From: Desulfobacterales bacterium
Lineage (GTDB): Bacteria; Desulfobacterota; Desulfobacteria; Desulfobacterales; Desulfosalsimonadaceae
Assembly (NCBI GenBank): GCA_007127175.1
Contig: SKZX01000217.1
Coordinates: 1-7,829 of the forward strand
DNA length: 7,829 bases
Direction: 5' to 3'
Of this stretch, positions 1-6,925 are shown one piece after another. The first letter of the stretch is position 1, and the number at the start of each line of letters is the position of its first letter. The position numbers and the translations under genes are program-made. The notes under the pieces are model-generated. The model was not told where the DNA came from. It searched no databases and saw only the letters and a list, made by a program, of their open reading frames with translations.

Positions 1-1
1 C

Positions 2-631
2 AAGGACAAGCAAGAAACGCCTGCGCTGACATTTACGCCGGCATACCCGGTCATTGCCACACGGCCCTCGGAAATGTCCCGCATGATCGAGGGCGTGGAC
101 AAAATCATTGCCAACCTGCAGGATCTCCGGATTAATGAAATTTCAACCGGTATGGAGACGGCCCTGGACAACTTCAACCGGATCGCCGACGAGGCCCGGA
201 TCGGTGAAGTTTCCGCAAGCATCCGCGAAACCCTTGAAAAAGGCAACGCCATACTGGATGCAGCGAAATGGGAAGAGATTCACGCATCGCTGCTGGAAGC
301 ATCCAGGGCCTTTACCGAACTGGCCGAGCAAAGCCGGCAGACAGTGGCCCGAATTGACCAGATGGTGGAAGAAAACCGTGAGCCTTTGGGAAAGACCCTT
401 GCCGATGCCGGGGAGGCCGTTAAAAAGGCAGAGGGGTTTTTTGACCGTGCAGCAGCCATGACCGCTGATGCGGACATGCGCGTTGAGGCCTTTGATCAGA
501 AACTGACGGTTATTACAGACGACCTTCAGCAGGCCATTGACAATCTGAACCGGTTGCTCGACCAGGTCGCAGCCAACCCTTCCCTGCTTCTCTTTGGAAG
601 GCCGGTGCCACCCAAACCCATCGATGAGTAA
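2..631 (+). CDS. MlaD/MCE-family lipid-transport protein, C-terminal part (5' end outside window)
   Basis: The reading frame is open from the window edge at base 2, so the ATG at 74 is internal and 209 residues are visible. What remains is the part after the MCE domain: a long, mostly helical, heptad-like stretch (about residues 25-185) ending in a short Pro-rich tail after NPSLLLFGRP. The motif 'NPS.LLFG.P' close to the stop is typical of MlaD/PqiB-type substrate-binding subunits of MCE transporters, which sit in the inner membrane facing the periplasm and move phospholipids or related lipids between membranes. The MCE domain itself and the N-terminal membrane anchor are not in the window. 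The stop at 629-631 is 9 bases before the start of a PqiC-like lipoprotein, the usual partner, so the two are surely one operon. The ABC permease (MlaE-like) and ATPase (MlaF-like) would be expected just upstream. The family call rests on the tail motif plus the neighbour. Confidence 0.82.
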   Translation, partial: KDKQETPALTFTPAYPVIATRPSEMSRMIEGVDKIIANLQDLRINEISTGMETALDNFNRIADEARIGEVSASIRETLEKGNAILDAAKWEEIHASLLEASRAFTELAEQSRQTVARIDQMVEENREPLGKTLADAGEAVKKAEGFFDRAAAMTADADMRVEAFDQKLTVITDDLQQAIDNLNRLLDQVAANPSLLLFGRPVPPKPIDE

Positions 632-640
632 GGCGTGTTC

Positions 641-1288
641 ATGAAGCAGAAAAGAAAAATCCTATGGGTATTGCTGGTTGCGGGGAGCATGCTGCTGCTT
701 TTTTCCGGGTGTGGTACCCGTCACCCGGCAGAGCCGGTAAGATATTACACGCTTTACTACAGTCCGCCGGAACCCTTGGAAGGAAGGGAAGTCAGGGAAG
801 GAGCAGACGAACGCCCGGTATTTATACATGTGAAACGGCTCCATGCCCTGCCCCCGTTCAACACCACCCATATTGTTTACGCGGACAGTCCATTCCAGCG
901 CAGCAAATATGTATATCACCAGTGGGTCACGACCCCAACCGATATGCTGACAGCGCTTCTGGTCCGGGATATCGAGGCATCCGGTGTTGCGGATATGACC
1001 ATGGCCATGCCTTCCGGCAAAACCGTGACCCACCGCGTTGAGGGCACAATTATAGATTTTTATGAAAACGACGAAGGCCCTCAATGGGAGGCCGTCATCG
1101 CTTTGAGGCTGGCCCTGACCCGCATGGACCCGGCATCGAGAACCGGGGAAATACTGTTTCAAAAGACCTACCGGGAAACAAAGCCCCTTGAAAAAAACAA
1201 TCCCCATGAGCTTGCCCGGTCGATGAGCACGGCAATGGGGGCTGTATCCCGTCAGTTTATCCAGGATATCGTCGAAGTACTGCCGTAA
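641..1288 (+). CDS. ABC-type transport auxiliary lipoprotein (PqiC/YmbA-like)
   Basis: This is a 215-residue outer-membrane-type lipoprotein that partners MCE transporters. The N-terminus is a clear lipoprotein signal: positive MKQKRK, a hydrophobic core and the lipobox FSGC with the lipidated Cys at residue 24. It is followed by RYYTL (34-38), the hallmark opening strand of the ABC-transporter auxiliary (DUF330) domain, which fills the rest at usual family length. A GTG six bases upstream (635) is in frame. I chose ATG 641 because AAGG at 630-633 gives it a 7-base spacing, whereas the GTG would have almost none. It starts 9 bases after the MlaD-like stop. By family knowledge it links the inner-membrane MCE assembly to the outer membrane. 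The substrate cannot be told from sequence. No classical T-tailed terminator follows; instead a 192-base hairpin begins 17 bases past the stop. Confidence 0.88.
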   Translation: MKQKRKILWVLLVAGSMLLLFSGCGTRHPAEPVRYYTLYYSPPEPLEGREVREGADERPVFIHVKRLHALPPFNTTHIVYADSPFQRSKYVYHQWVTTPTDMLTALLVRDIEASGVADMTMAMPSGKTVTHRVEGTIIDFYENDEGPQWEAVIALRLALTRMDPASRTGEILFQKTYRETKPLEKNNPHELARSMSTAMGAVSRQFIQDIVEVLP

Positions 1289-1305
1289 CATAAGGACATA
1301 AGGAC

Positions 1306-1497
1306 AATTTTCCCCGGGTGGTGCCGGGTATTGCCCTTGCAACTGCAGGAGAACGTTGATATCTCCATGGCTCGCTTGTGCGCGCCCTGTGATAAACGGC
1401 AAGGCCACAGGGCGCCTGCCCACGCTTCGCCAGGAGTTATCCGCAACCCCCTGCAATTGTTGCTGCGGGCAATACCCGGCACCATCCGGGGGAAATT
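1306..1497. repeat. 192-base imperfect palindrome (long hairpin or MITE-like element)
   Basis: The outer arms 1306-1336 and 1467-1497 are 31 bases each and match as inverted copies at 29 of 31 positions. The two differences (1311 against 1492, 1318 against 1485) are T/G combinations that would pair as G-U in plus-strand RNA. The pairing continues inward with bulges: the strand after 1340 (CAACTGCAGGAG) against 1448-1459, then 1355-1380 loosely against 1416-1446. It closes with a perfect 10-bp stem, GCGCCCTGTG (1382-1391) against CACAGGGCGC (1406-1415), around a 14-base loop. The octamer CATAAGGA occurs twice in tandem at 1289-1304, directly before the left end. The short frames inside are not gene-like. 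It could be a non-autonomous mobile element, an inverted duplication, or a transcribed structured RNA or terminator-like 3' structure for the lipoprotein operon. No target-site duplication is evident. Confidence 0.7.
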
Positions 1498-1551
1498 GAT
1501 CAATTATATATGGGCTTTGAATCACGCCGTGGCGTGAGAAGGTTAAGGATG

Positions 1552-1609
1552 GGCAATGTTTGAAGAATTGATCGCACTGGGCTGTACGTGAGATTCTTCA
1601 AACATTGCC
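1552..1609. repeat. Perfect 17-bp inverted repeat between convergent genes
   Basis: GGCAATGTTTGAAGAAT at 1552-1568 is repeated as an exact reverse complement at 1593-1609, with a 24-base loop. It lies between the plus-strand lipoprotein operon and the 3' end of the minus-strand nitroreductase gene, so transcription from both sides could run into it. There is no T-run on either side, so it is not a standard intrinsic terminator. A smaller hairpin (CACGCC, 2-base loop, GGCGTG; 1523-1536) lies just before it, and a GGCTT/AAGCC stem (1626-1641) just after it. The function is unknown. Repeat-family membership is possible but could not be tested. Confidence 0.75.
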
Positions 1610-1647
1610 AGCAACGCAGGTGTTGGGCTTTTTGCGAAGCCGTCACG

Positions 1648-2193
1648 TCAAAACGTGTTCTCCCGTGAAAATTCAGATATTTCTTTTCGCTTGGGAGCAG
1701 ATGGAATCTTGGACGGATAACCCATGGGGATCAGCGTGACCATTTCATGGCCGGCGGGCATTTTTATGGCTTCCGCCACCTTGTCATGGTCGAACAGACC
1801 CGCGATCACCGTGCCAAGGCCCGCGGCGTGGGCTGCAAGCACGATGCTCTGGGTGGCGAGCCCCAGGTCGAACATGAACCAGTCGCCGAACTTGGTGGTC
1901 ACGACGTTCTTGTAATAGCCGGAATCGTTGAGCCTTGCGCACATGGCAAGGACCACCGGCGCATTGACGATGGACTTAAACGCGGGGTTCGACTTGGGCA
2001 CCGCCGCCTGCACCCGGGCCTTGACCTCCGGGTCCTTGATGACAACGATTTCCCAGCACTGGGTGTTCGCCCATGACGGTGTCCACTGGACCGCTTCCAG
2101 CACGGTCTGAATCAGTTCCTCCGGAACGGGCTTGTCTTCAAAATTCCGGACGCTGCGCCTTTCCTTGATCACCTTCATGATTTCGTCTTTCAT
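1648..2193 (-). CDS. Nitroreductase-family FMN protein
   Basis: This is a 181-residue cytosolic flavoprotein of the nitroreductase fold. Visible family marks are the N-terminal ERRSVRNF (11-18), whose Arg/Ser residues bind FMN phosphate, then TPSWANTQCWEIVVI (38-52). The helix LGLATQSIVLAAHAAGLGT (110-128) and PMGYP (156-160), where the Gly-Tyr-Pro step ends the core fold, complete the pattern. Members use NAD(P)H to reduce nitro compounds, quinones or other acceptors, or act in more special reactions; the substrate is not predictable here. A TTG at 2208 is in frame, but ATG 2193 is the better start: AAGGGGG (2205-2199) sits 5 bases before it. It follows ispD by 103 bases on the same strand. 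That gap has only weak hairpins, so co-transcription is possible but unproven. The 3' end faces the convergent gap with the 17-bp inverted repeat. Confidence 0.9.
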   Translation of the reverse strand: MKDEIMKVIKERRSVRNFEDKPVPEELIQTVLEAVQWTPSWANTQCWEIVVIKDPEVKARVQAAVPKSNPAFKSIVNAPVVLAMCARLNDSGYYKNVVTTKFGDWFMFDLGLATQSIVLAAHAAGLGTVIAGLFDHDKVAEAIKMPAGHEMVTLIPMGYPSKIPSAPKRKEISEFSRENTF

Positions 2194-2296
2194 ACATTCC
2201 CCCTTCAAGATTTTCTCTGGTTTGACGTCCCTTGCCGGGCTGCTTCAAATCACCCGCACACGGGCTGTTTTGAAAAAACGGGCCTGCCGGGTGTTC

Positions 2297-2998
2297 TCAG
2301 GTTTTACCGGCAAGCATGATCAGGGCTGAAGCCATGTCGAGGTCTTCAGGCGTCGTGATTTTGATGTTTGTCCTGCTGCCGGGAATAATGTGAACCGGCA
2401 TGCCGCACATTTCGACCAGGGCCGCATCGTCTGTTGCCAAAAGCCCTTTTGCCCGGGCATTTTCAAACCCCTGCCGGATCCGTTTCAGGGTGAATGCCTG
2501 GGGCGTCTGGGCCATATACACGTACTCGCGGGGCAGGGTTCCGGAAACAACCCCGCAGGCGTCTGCCTGCTTCAATGTGTCGTATGCGGGCACACCAACG
2601 ATGCAGGCACCCTCTTTAGCGGCGCCCTCGATGCAGGCCGTGATCATAGAGCATGACACCAGGGGACGTGCGCCGTCATGGATAACGACAATGTCATCAT
2701 CCCCCATAGCGGTTTCTGCGGCTTTGAGTCCTGCCCACACGGAATCCTGCCGATGGGCGCCGCCGGGCACAAGGGTGATGTCCTTAATCCACCCTCGCAC
2801 CGAAAGCACTGTTTTGCGGCAGAACTCGATGTCACCGGGTGCGACGACCAGAAATATCCGCGTGATGGCCGCATGGGCATCAAAGGCCATGAGCGTGCGT
2901 GCAAGAATGGGCAGCCCGGCCAGGTCCATGTACTGCTTCGGCAGGGAATTTTTCATCCGCTTGCCGCTGCCCGCGGCCACTATAATCACTGCTGCCAT
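2297..2998 (-). CDS. ispD: 2-C-methyl-D-erythritol 4-phosphate cytidylyltransferase
   Basis: IspD makes 4-diphosphocytidyl-2-C-methyl-D-erythritol from MEP and CTP, the third step of the non-mevalonate isoprenoid pathway, in the cytosol. The 233-residue length is normal. The CTP-binding loop AAGSGKRM (8-15) is followed by LPKQY (19-23); Arg14 and Lys21 sit seven apart, like the catalytic Arg20/Lys27 of the E. coli enzyme. GG..RQDSVWAGL (79-91), HDGARP (107-112), DTLK (140-143), QTPQAF (164-169), TDDAALVE (189-196) and NIKITTPEDL (211-220, with Lys213) are all in place, so it should be active. There is no fused IspF domain and no ispF beside it. It starts 27 bases after the HPr-like gene, implying one transcript. 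The Shine-Dalgarno sequence is weak (CGGGCTGAC before ATG), consistent with coupling to the upstream gene. Confidence 0.97.
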   Translation of the reverse strand: MAAVIIVAAGSGKRMKNSLPKQYMDLAGLPILARTLMAFDAHAAITRIFLVVAPGDIEFCRKTVLSVRGWIKDITLVPGGAHRQDSVWAGLKAAETAMGDDDIVVIHDGARPLVSCSMITACIEGAAKEGACIVGVPAYDTLKQADACGVVSGTLPREYVYMAQTPQAFTLKRIRQGFENARAKGLLATDDAALVEMCGMPVHIIPGSRTNIKITTPEDLDMASALIMLAGKT

Positions 2999-3025
2999 GT
3001 CAGCCCGTATGCCGCATTGAAAAAA

Positions 3026-4345
3026 TCATCTCAGGTATTGCAGGTCCCTGGGCAGGGAAATGCCCTTGCCCATGCGGTCCTCGCCGTAATTGACGCCTGC
3101 GAGGATCTCGATGTCCCGGAGCGCCCGAACGTCGCCTTCAAAAATGACCTCTTCTATTTTTTCCTTCTGAATCTTTCCCCCTGCCCACTGGATATCGAGC
3201 ACGCTCCCGGCGTCAAACCGGTCCCCGTTGACCACCATTTCGACCTGCCCGCCGTATTTCTGCACAACCTTTGCCACAAGAAGGCTGGGCCGGCAGTGAA
3301 AACCAAGGTCCCTGGGGATCGGCACCCGGATCATCCCTTTCTGGACGTTTTCCTTTAAAATATCAATGGCCACTTTCCGGCCGGTCGCAAAGTAGTGGTT
3401 CACAAAGTGCAGGCCGTAATTGATGGTGCAGTCCAGCAGCAGGTCGGGCGGGACCATTGCTGACAGCCTTTCCCGCACCTCCTTGTAAATGCTCTTGTAA
3501 CCGACCTCGATCAGGTGGCGCTCGTAGAAATGGAGCAGCCGGCCCATGATCTGCAGGAGATGAAAAATAACGGAAAAATAGGACCGGAACTGCTTCAGGC
3601 GCCGGTTCCCGAACCGGAACCCGCCATGGATGACATAGGTGTCGAATGAAGACTGGAGGTTGTGGACGAGCATTTCAAAACGACGGATGGAAACCTCGTT
3701 GACCTTATGGGGGACGAGCTCCTTGAGCCCTTCGAGATCATAGACCTCGTAAAACTCGAAGGTATCGAAATCGTCGGCAATGGACAGGAACTCGTTGGCC
3801 ACCCGGACGATGTTGTCCTGCTGCTGGTCCTTGTCCTCGTCATCAATGTCATATTCCAGCATTTCTCCGGTCACCACTTCCGGAAAGTGAGACGAGGGGT
3901 ATGCTGCATAGTTGTCAAAGGCCCCGAGCCGCAATGCTTCCGCCTTGATTACCGGTGCCAGGTTTTTCAAAGATGAGTTGATAAAATCAATGACAACGCC
4001 GCCATATTTTCTGAAATCGTCCTTCCGGTCAATATCATAGAAAACAAGGCGGTTCAAAATGTGCTTCTGGGAATACCCGGCGAGGCTCAAATGCCTGACA
4101 GCGGCGGCAAGCTCCCGGTAGAAATACCAATTGGAATTGTTCTTGGCGCCGTGAAAATCAAGAAGGTCCTCAAGAAGGTGGGAGCTCGTGATCAACCGGG
4201 AATAAAGGCTCTTGGTGAACAGGCCCGTTGTGCTGTCCGTGCCGCTGAGGTATAAAAGGCAGCGGACGTATGGGCGCGAGTAGAACTTCACCCTGTCTTC
4301 AAAAGAAAGCTCGCATGCGCCATTGATTTCAGTTATCGTGTCCAT
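3026..4345 (-). CDS. Protein with C-terminal HPr-like phosphocarrier domain and unrecognised N-terminal domain
   Basis: This is a 439-residue, apparently soluble protein. The last ~100 residues (from about 337) resemble HPr of the phosphotransferase system. PRDLGFHCRPSLLVAKVV (344-361) matches the active-site loop (GLHARPA in classical HPr) with His350 as the phosphoacceptor. DAGSVLDI (378-385) matches the regulatory-serine helix with Ser381. The His-Ser distance is 31, exactly as His15-Ser46 in HPr, and both key residues are kept. Residues 1-336 belong to no family I recognise: they look mostly helical, are rich in aromatic residues, Leu and His, and carry an acidic linker DIDDEDKDQQQD (166-177). 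The role is unknown; regulation by EI or HPr kinase is a family-based guess. Start ATG 4345 has GAAGGGG about 13 bases upstream, a long spacing, but no better start exists. It leads a likely operon with ispD, downstream of rnpB. Confidence 0.85.
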   Translation of the reverse strand: MDTITEINGACELSFEDRVKFYSRPYVRCLLYLSGTDSTTGLFTKSLYSRLITSSHLLEDLLDFHGAKNNSNWYFYRELAAAVRHLSLAGYSQKHILNRLVFYDIDRKDDFRKYGGVVIDFINSSLKNLAPVIKAEALRLGAFDNYAAYPSSHFPEVVTGEMLEYDIDDEDKDQQQDNIVRVANEFLSIADDFDTFEFYEVYDLEGLKELVPHKVNEVSIRRFEMLVHNLQSSFDTYVIHGGFRFGNRRLKQFRSYFSVIFHLLQIMGRLLHFYERHLIEVGYKSIYKEVRERLSAMVPPDLLLDCTINYGLHFVNHYFATGRKVAIDILKENVQKGMIRVPIPRDLGFHCRPSLLVAKVVQKYGGQVEMVVNGDRFDAGSVLDIQWAGGKIQKEKIEEVIFEGDVRALRDIEILAGVNYGEDRMGKGISLPRDLQYLR

Positions 4346-4375
4346 TAACCAATAAATCCCCTTCGCCCTCGCCCT

Positions 4376-4417
4376 ACCAAATAACCATTAACCAAATAAC
4401 CATTAACCAATAACCCG
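4376..4417. repeat. 15-base tandem repeat upstream of the HPr-like gene
   Basis: The unit ACCAAATAACCATTA occurs at 4376-4390 and 4391-4405, followed by a partial, slightly changed copy to about 4417. A related piece (ATTAACCAATAAA) covers the start-codon region of the HPr-like gene at about 4344-4356. On the minus strand each unit carries TTGGTTAATGG, the same context as the true start. The copies create a nine-codon frame (4403-4374: M-V-I-W-L-M-V-I-W-stop) that lacks a well-placed ribosome binding site. It may be slipped-strand expansion of the leader. Confidence 0.75.
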
Positions 4418-4462
4418 CCCTTCCCCTTCCATCGTCAAACCGCCGGGTTTATATTAAAATTA

Positions 4463-4849
<387 letters not shown>

Positions 4850-4877
4850 CCTGTATCGTGTAAAACCCTTGCTGTTT

Positions 4878-4906
4878 ATTATAAAACATAAATCATCCGA
4901 TAGCAA
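4878..4906 (-). promoter_or_regulatory. Sigma-70-type promoter for rnpB
   Basis: On the minus strand, TTGCTA (4906-4901; 4 of 6 to TTGACA) and a perfect TATAAT (4883-4878) are separated by exactly 17 bases. The start would fall near 4871, about 20 bases before the P1 helix of RNase P RNA, giving a short 5' leader. The -10 box overlaps the stop codon (4881-4879) of the zinc-ribbon gene, so rnpB can be made independently of that operon. Confidence 0.65.
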
Positions 4907-5592
4907 TGGGGGCAAAGACGAAGTTCATTTTCCCTGTGCAGCTCATTGTACAGCTGGGGCGGGATATTGAGATGGCACCCCTTGCAGACGGCACCATTGA
5001 CGGACACGATGGCCACCCCCCCTGAATTCTGTTTGATGGTGTCATATTGCCTTTTCAGTTTGGGATCAAGGCGGTCTGCAATGCGGGCGATGGTGGACTG
5101 CAGCAGCTGCAGCTTTTCCTTTTCAACACCGGCCTGTTTTTCGATTTCGCGATTTTTCCGCTCGATATGGGCTTTTTTTTCACCGTAGGTGGATTCTGCA
5201 TCAGCCAAAGCTTTTTCCGCATCCTCGATATCGTCCAGGCACTCCAGCATCTCGTCTTCCATCCGGGAACAGGCCGACCCGATGTCCTCAATTTCCTTCA
5301 GCAGGGCTTGGTAATCCTTGTTGGTTTTGACGGAATGAAGCTGGGTTTGCCGTTTTTGACGCCGGGCCTGGCCTTTTTCAAATTCCGCCTCGAGCTCCCG
5401 GTATTTTTTTTTCAGCTCCGCTGCCTGCGATTTTCTTGACGCAACAATGGCGGTCGCGTGAGCCAGCTCGCTTTCCAGTGCAGCCGCCTGTTCCGGCAGC
5501 ACCGCCAAAACGGCTTCAATGCCGGCAGCTTCAATTTCAGTGGACTGCAGCTCGATCATCAATTCCAGGTTTTCTCGCGTAATGGACGTCAT
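4879..5592 (-). CDS. C4-type zinc-ribbon coiled-coil protein (DUF164 family)
   Basis: This 237-residue cytosolic protein has two parts. Residues ~10-185 form a long, charged coiled coil with the family signature VKTNKDYQALLKEIE (88-102). The C-terminal zinc ribbon has CKGC (Cys203, Cys206) and CPHC (Cys227, Cys230), four likely zinc ligands. Family members are widespread and are linked in some species to flagellar or secretion chaperoning or nucleic-acid binding; the role here is unknown. The layout agrees with known members (e.g. CT398/CdsZ-like). ATG 5592 is used; its upstream AGAAG is a modest ribosome site. The gene starts 29 bases after the Nif3-like stop, a pairing I recall as common in deltaproteobacteria, so one operon is likely. 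The last codons and stop carry the -10 box of rnpB. Confidence 0.9.
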   Translation of the reverse strand: MTSITRENLELMIELQSTEIEAAGIEAVLAVLPEQAAALESELAHATAIVASRKSQAAELKKKYRELEAEFEKGQARRQKRQTQLHSVKTNKDYQALLKEIEDIGSACSRMEDEMLECLDDIEDAEKALADAESTYGEKKAHIERKNREIEKQAGVEKEKLQLLQSTIARIADRLDPKLKRQYDTIKQNSGGVAIVSVNGAVCKGCHLNIPPQLYNELHRENELRLCPHCYRMIYVL

Positions 5593-5621
5593 CGTCTTCT
5601 ACTCTGGGTTTATGGTGTTTT

Positions 5622-6743
5622 TCAAAATACGGGCCGGAAGGGGTCCGGCTCGTCGCGCCATGGGATGACCTGGACAGGCATCCCCATTCTTTGCGACGCT
5701 TGCGCTATCCGATTGCCAAGCACGGGCACAATGACCCGCTCGGAAGCAAAATGCCCGATGTCGATCAGGCCAAGGCCTGCAGCGGCGATATCCAGGGCCG
5801 CATGGTGGTTCATGTCCCCGCTGATATACAGCTGTGCCCCGGATGAAAGAAAGGCCCCCGCCATGGAAGCCCCGCTGCCCGAGCACACAGCGGCTTTTTT
5901 AATTTCAAGGCCAACCGGGCCGGCCACCTTCACCACGGCAAGACCAAGGGCCTGCCTGACAGCCGCGGCAACCTGCTCCAGGGTGCGCGTTTCCGAAAAT
6001 TCGCCGATCCGGCCGATGCCGTTATCAGACTGATCGCCAAAAAGCGGATAAACATCGTATGCAACGGTTTCATAAGGGTGAACCGCCTTGATCCGGCTGA
6101 TGACCGCATCGATGTCCCCTTTTTGGACCGGGATTTCAATGCGGATTTCCTCTGTGCGGACAGGCGTGCCGGCAGTGCCCGTATGGGGCCGGCTCCCCTC
6201 GCCCGGGACGAAACGCCCGGTGCCCGTGTTATGAAATGCACATTGGCGGTATTTTCCGATCTGCCCGGAACAGACTTCCCAAACAGCCGCGAAAATTTTT
6301 TCCGCGTCGGCCGGCGGCACAAACACGACCAGCTTGAACCGGTCCGCTTCGGGCGCAGGTGCCAGCGGGCCGGAAACCTTCAAGCCGATCGCTTCTGCGA
6401 GTGCGTCATTGACCCCGCCGTCTGTGGCATCGAGGTTGGTGTGCGCACAATAAACGGCCATACGGTTTCTGGCGGCGAAATCAATGGTTTTTCCGAAGGG
6501 GGTGTTCAGGCGGATATGCTTGACAGGCCTGAAAATCAATGGATGGTGCGTCACCAGCATTTCAGCGCCGGCAGACGCAGCTGCTTCCAATGCCGCCAGG
6601 GAGGGGTCGAGGGAGACGAAAACGGTTGAAACGGGCCAGTCCGGGTCACCAAAATGCAGGCCCACGTTGTCCCATTCCTCTGCCAGTCGCCGTGGTGCCA
6701 TTTTTTCGATGATTTTTATTATATCGGCGACTGTCGGCATCAT
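5622..6743 (-). CDS. Nif3-like dinuclear metal centre protein (YbgI/YqfO, DUF34)
   Basis: This is a 373-residue cytosolic, probably hexameric, two-metal protein. Typical marks (numbered from the chosen ATG) are EEWDNVGL (22-29), THHPLIF with His66/His67, AHTNLD with Asp105, and near the end ISGDMNHH plus GHFASE with His331 and Glu335. These match the metal ligands of E. coli YbgI, where the last His and Glu are also four apart. A middle insertion (~130-245) makes it the long YqfO type. Proposed roles of the family (metal insertion or GTP cyclohydrolase-related) are unsettled. A GTG start at 6785 is in frame but has no ribosome site. ATG 6743 and the next codon ATG 6740 lie behind GGGGG (6751-6747), and the family starts close to the core fold; 6740 has the better spacing (6 versus 3 bases). 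It is first of a likely operon with the zinc-ribbon gene, and a terminator at 6820-6791 separates it from anything upstream. Confidence 0.92.
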   Translation of the reverse strand: MMPTVADIIKIIEKMAPRRLAEEWDNVGLHFGDPDWPVSTVFVSLDPSLAALEAAASAGAEMLVTHHPLIFRPVKHIRLNTPFGKTIDFAARNRMAVYCAHTNLDATDGGVNDALAEAIGLKVSGPLAPAPEADRFKLVVFVPPADAEKIFAAVWEVCSGQIGKYRQCAFHNTGTGRFVPGEGSRPHTGTAGTPVRTEEIRIEIPVQKGDIDAVISRIKAVHPYETVAYDVYPLFGDQSDNGIGRIGEFSETRTLEQVAAAVRQALGLAVVKVAGPVGLEIKKAAVCSGSGASMAGAFLSSGAQLYISGDMNHHAALDIAAAGLGLIDIGHFASERVIVPVLGNRIAQASQRMGMPVQVIPWRDEPDPFRPVF

Positions 6744-6790
6744 ATTCCCCCGGTTTACTGGCTGCAGTGAAATTTCAGTATACACCTGAC

Positions 6791-6820
6791 AAAAAAGGCG
6801 CGGCTGAATTCAGCCACGCC
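6791..6820 (-). terminator. Intrinsic terminator (minus-strand)
   Basis: On the minus strand GGCGTGGCTG, loop AATT, CAGCCGCGCC is followed directly by six T (6796-6791). One position of the stem (6801/6816) is a G-U pair in minus-strand RNA but an A-C mismatch in plus-strand RNA, so the minus direction is the working one. A T-rich tract (GTTTCGTTTTGTTTTG) also follows on the plus strand, but no plus-strand gene is close. The terminator lies between the tRNA scar and the Nif3-like gene. It may be the former tRNA transcription stop, or it may block read-through from the island. Confidence 0.8.
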
Positions 6821-6925
6821 GTTTCGTTTTGTTTTGTCGCATGATGGGTGCATAGTGATTTGCTTTTCTGTTAAATAACTCCGAAAGCCGGGTTTTGCCT
6901 GCCCGGGTTTCCTGCCTTGGGCGAT

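Noticed and set aside
662..1525. 287-codon frame on the minus strand opposite the lipoprotein gene
   Set aside because: The plus-strand gene has a lipobox and family motif; the opposite frame is rich in Cys, His, Gly and Arg, lacks domain signs and extends into the palindrome, so it is a shadow.
1331..1537. Small frames inside the 192-base palindrome
   Set aside because: They have no ribosome site and no recognisable protein; the self-complementary layout explains the sequence better.
2209..2296. Terminator between ispD and the nitroreductase gene
   Set aside because: There is only a 4-5-bp CCCG/CGGG stem and a short GTTTT/AAAAC stem, with no T-run in the right place.
2678..3358. 226-codon plus-strand frame across ispD and the HPr-like gene
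   Set aside because: It overlaps two genes with intact motifs on the other strand and has no family features.
4408..4438. Possible promoter for the HPr-like/ispD operon: TTGACG (4438-4433) and TTATTG (4413-4408) on the minus strand
   Set aside because: The spacer is 19 bases and the -10 box is poor, so it is not convincing as a promoter.
6887..6916. Two rough copies of GCC(C)GGGTTT with GCCTGCC downstream of the tRNA scar; possible CCGGG/CCCGG hairpin
   Set aside because: The stem has only 5 bp and the repeat copies are imperfect; too weak to call a terminator or a repeat element.
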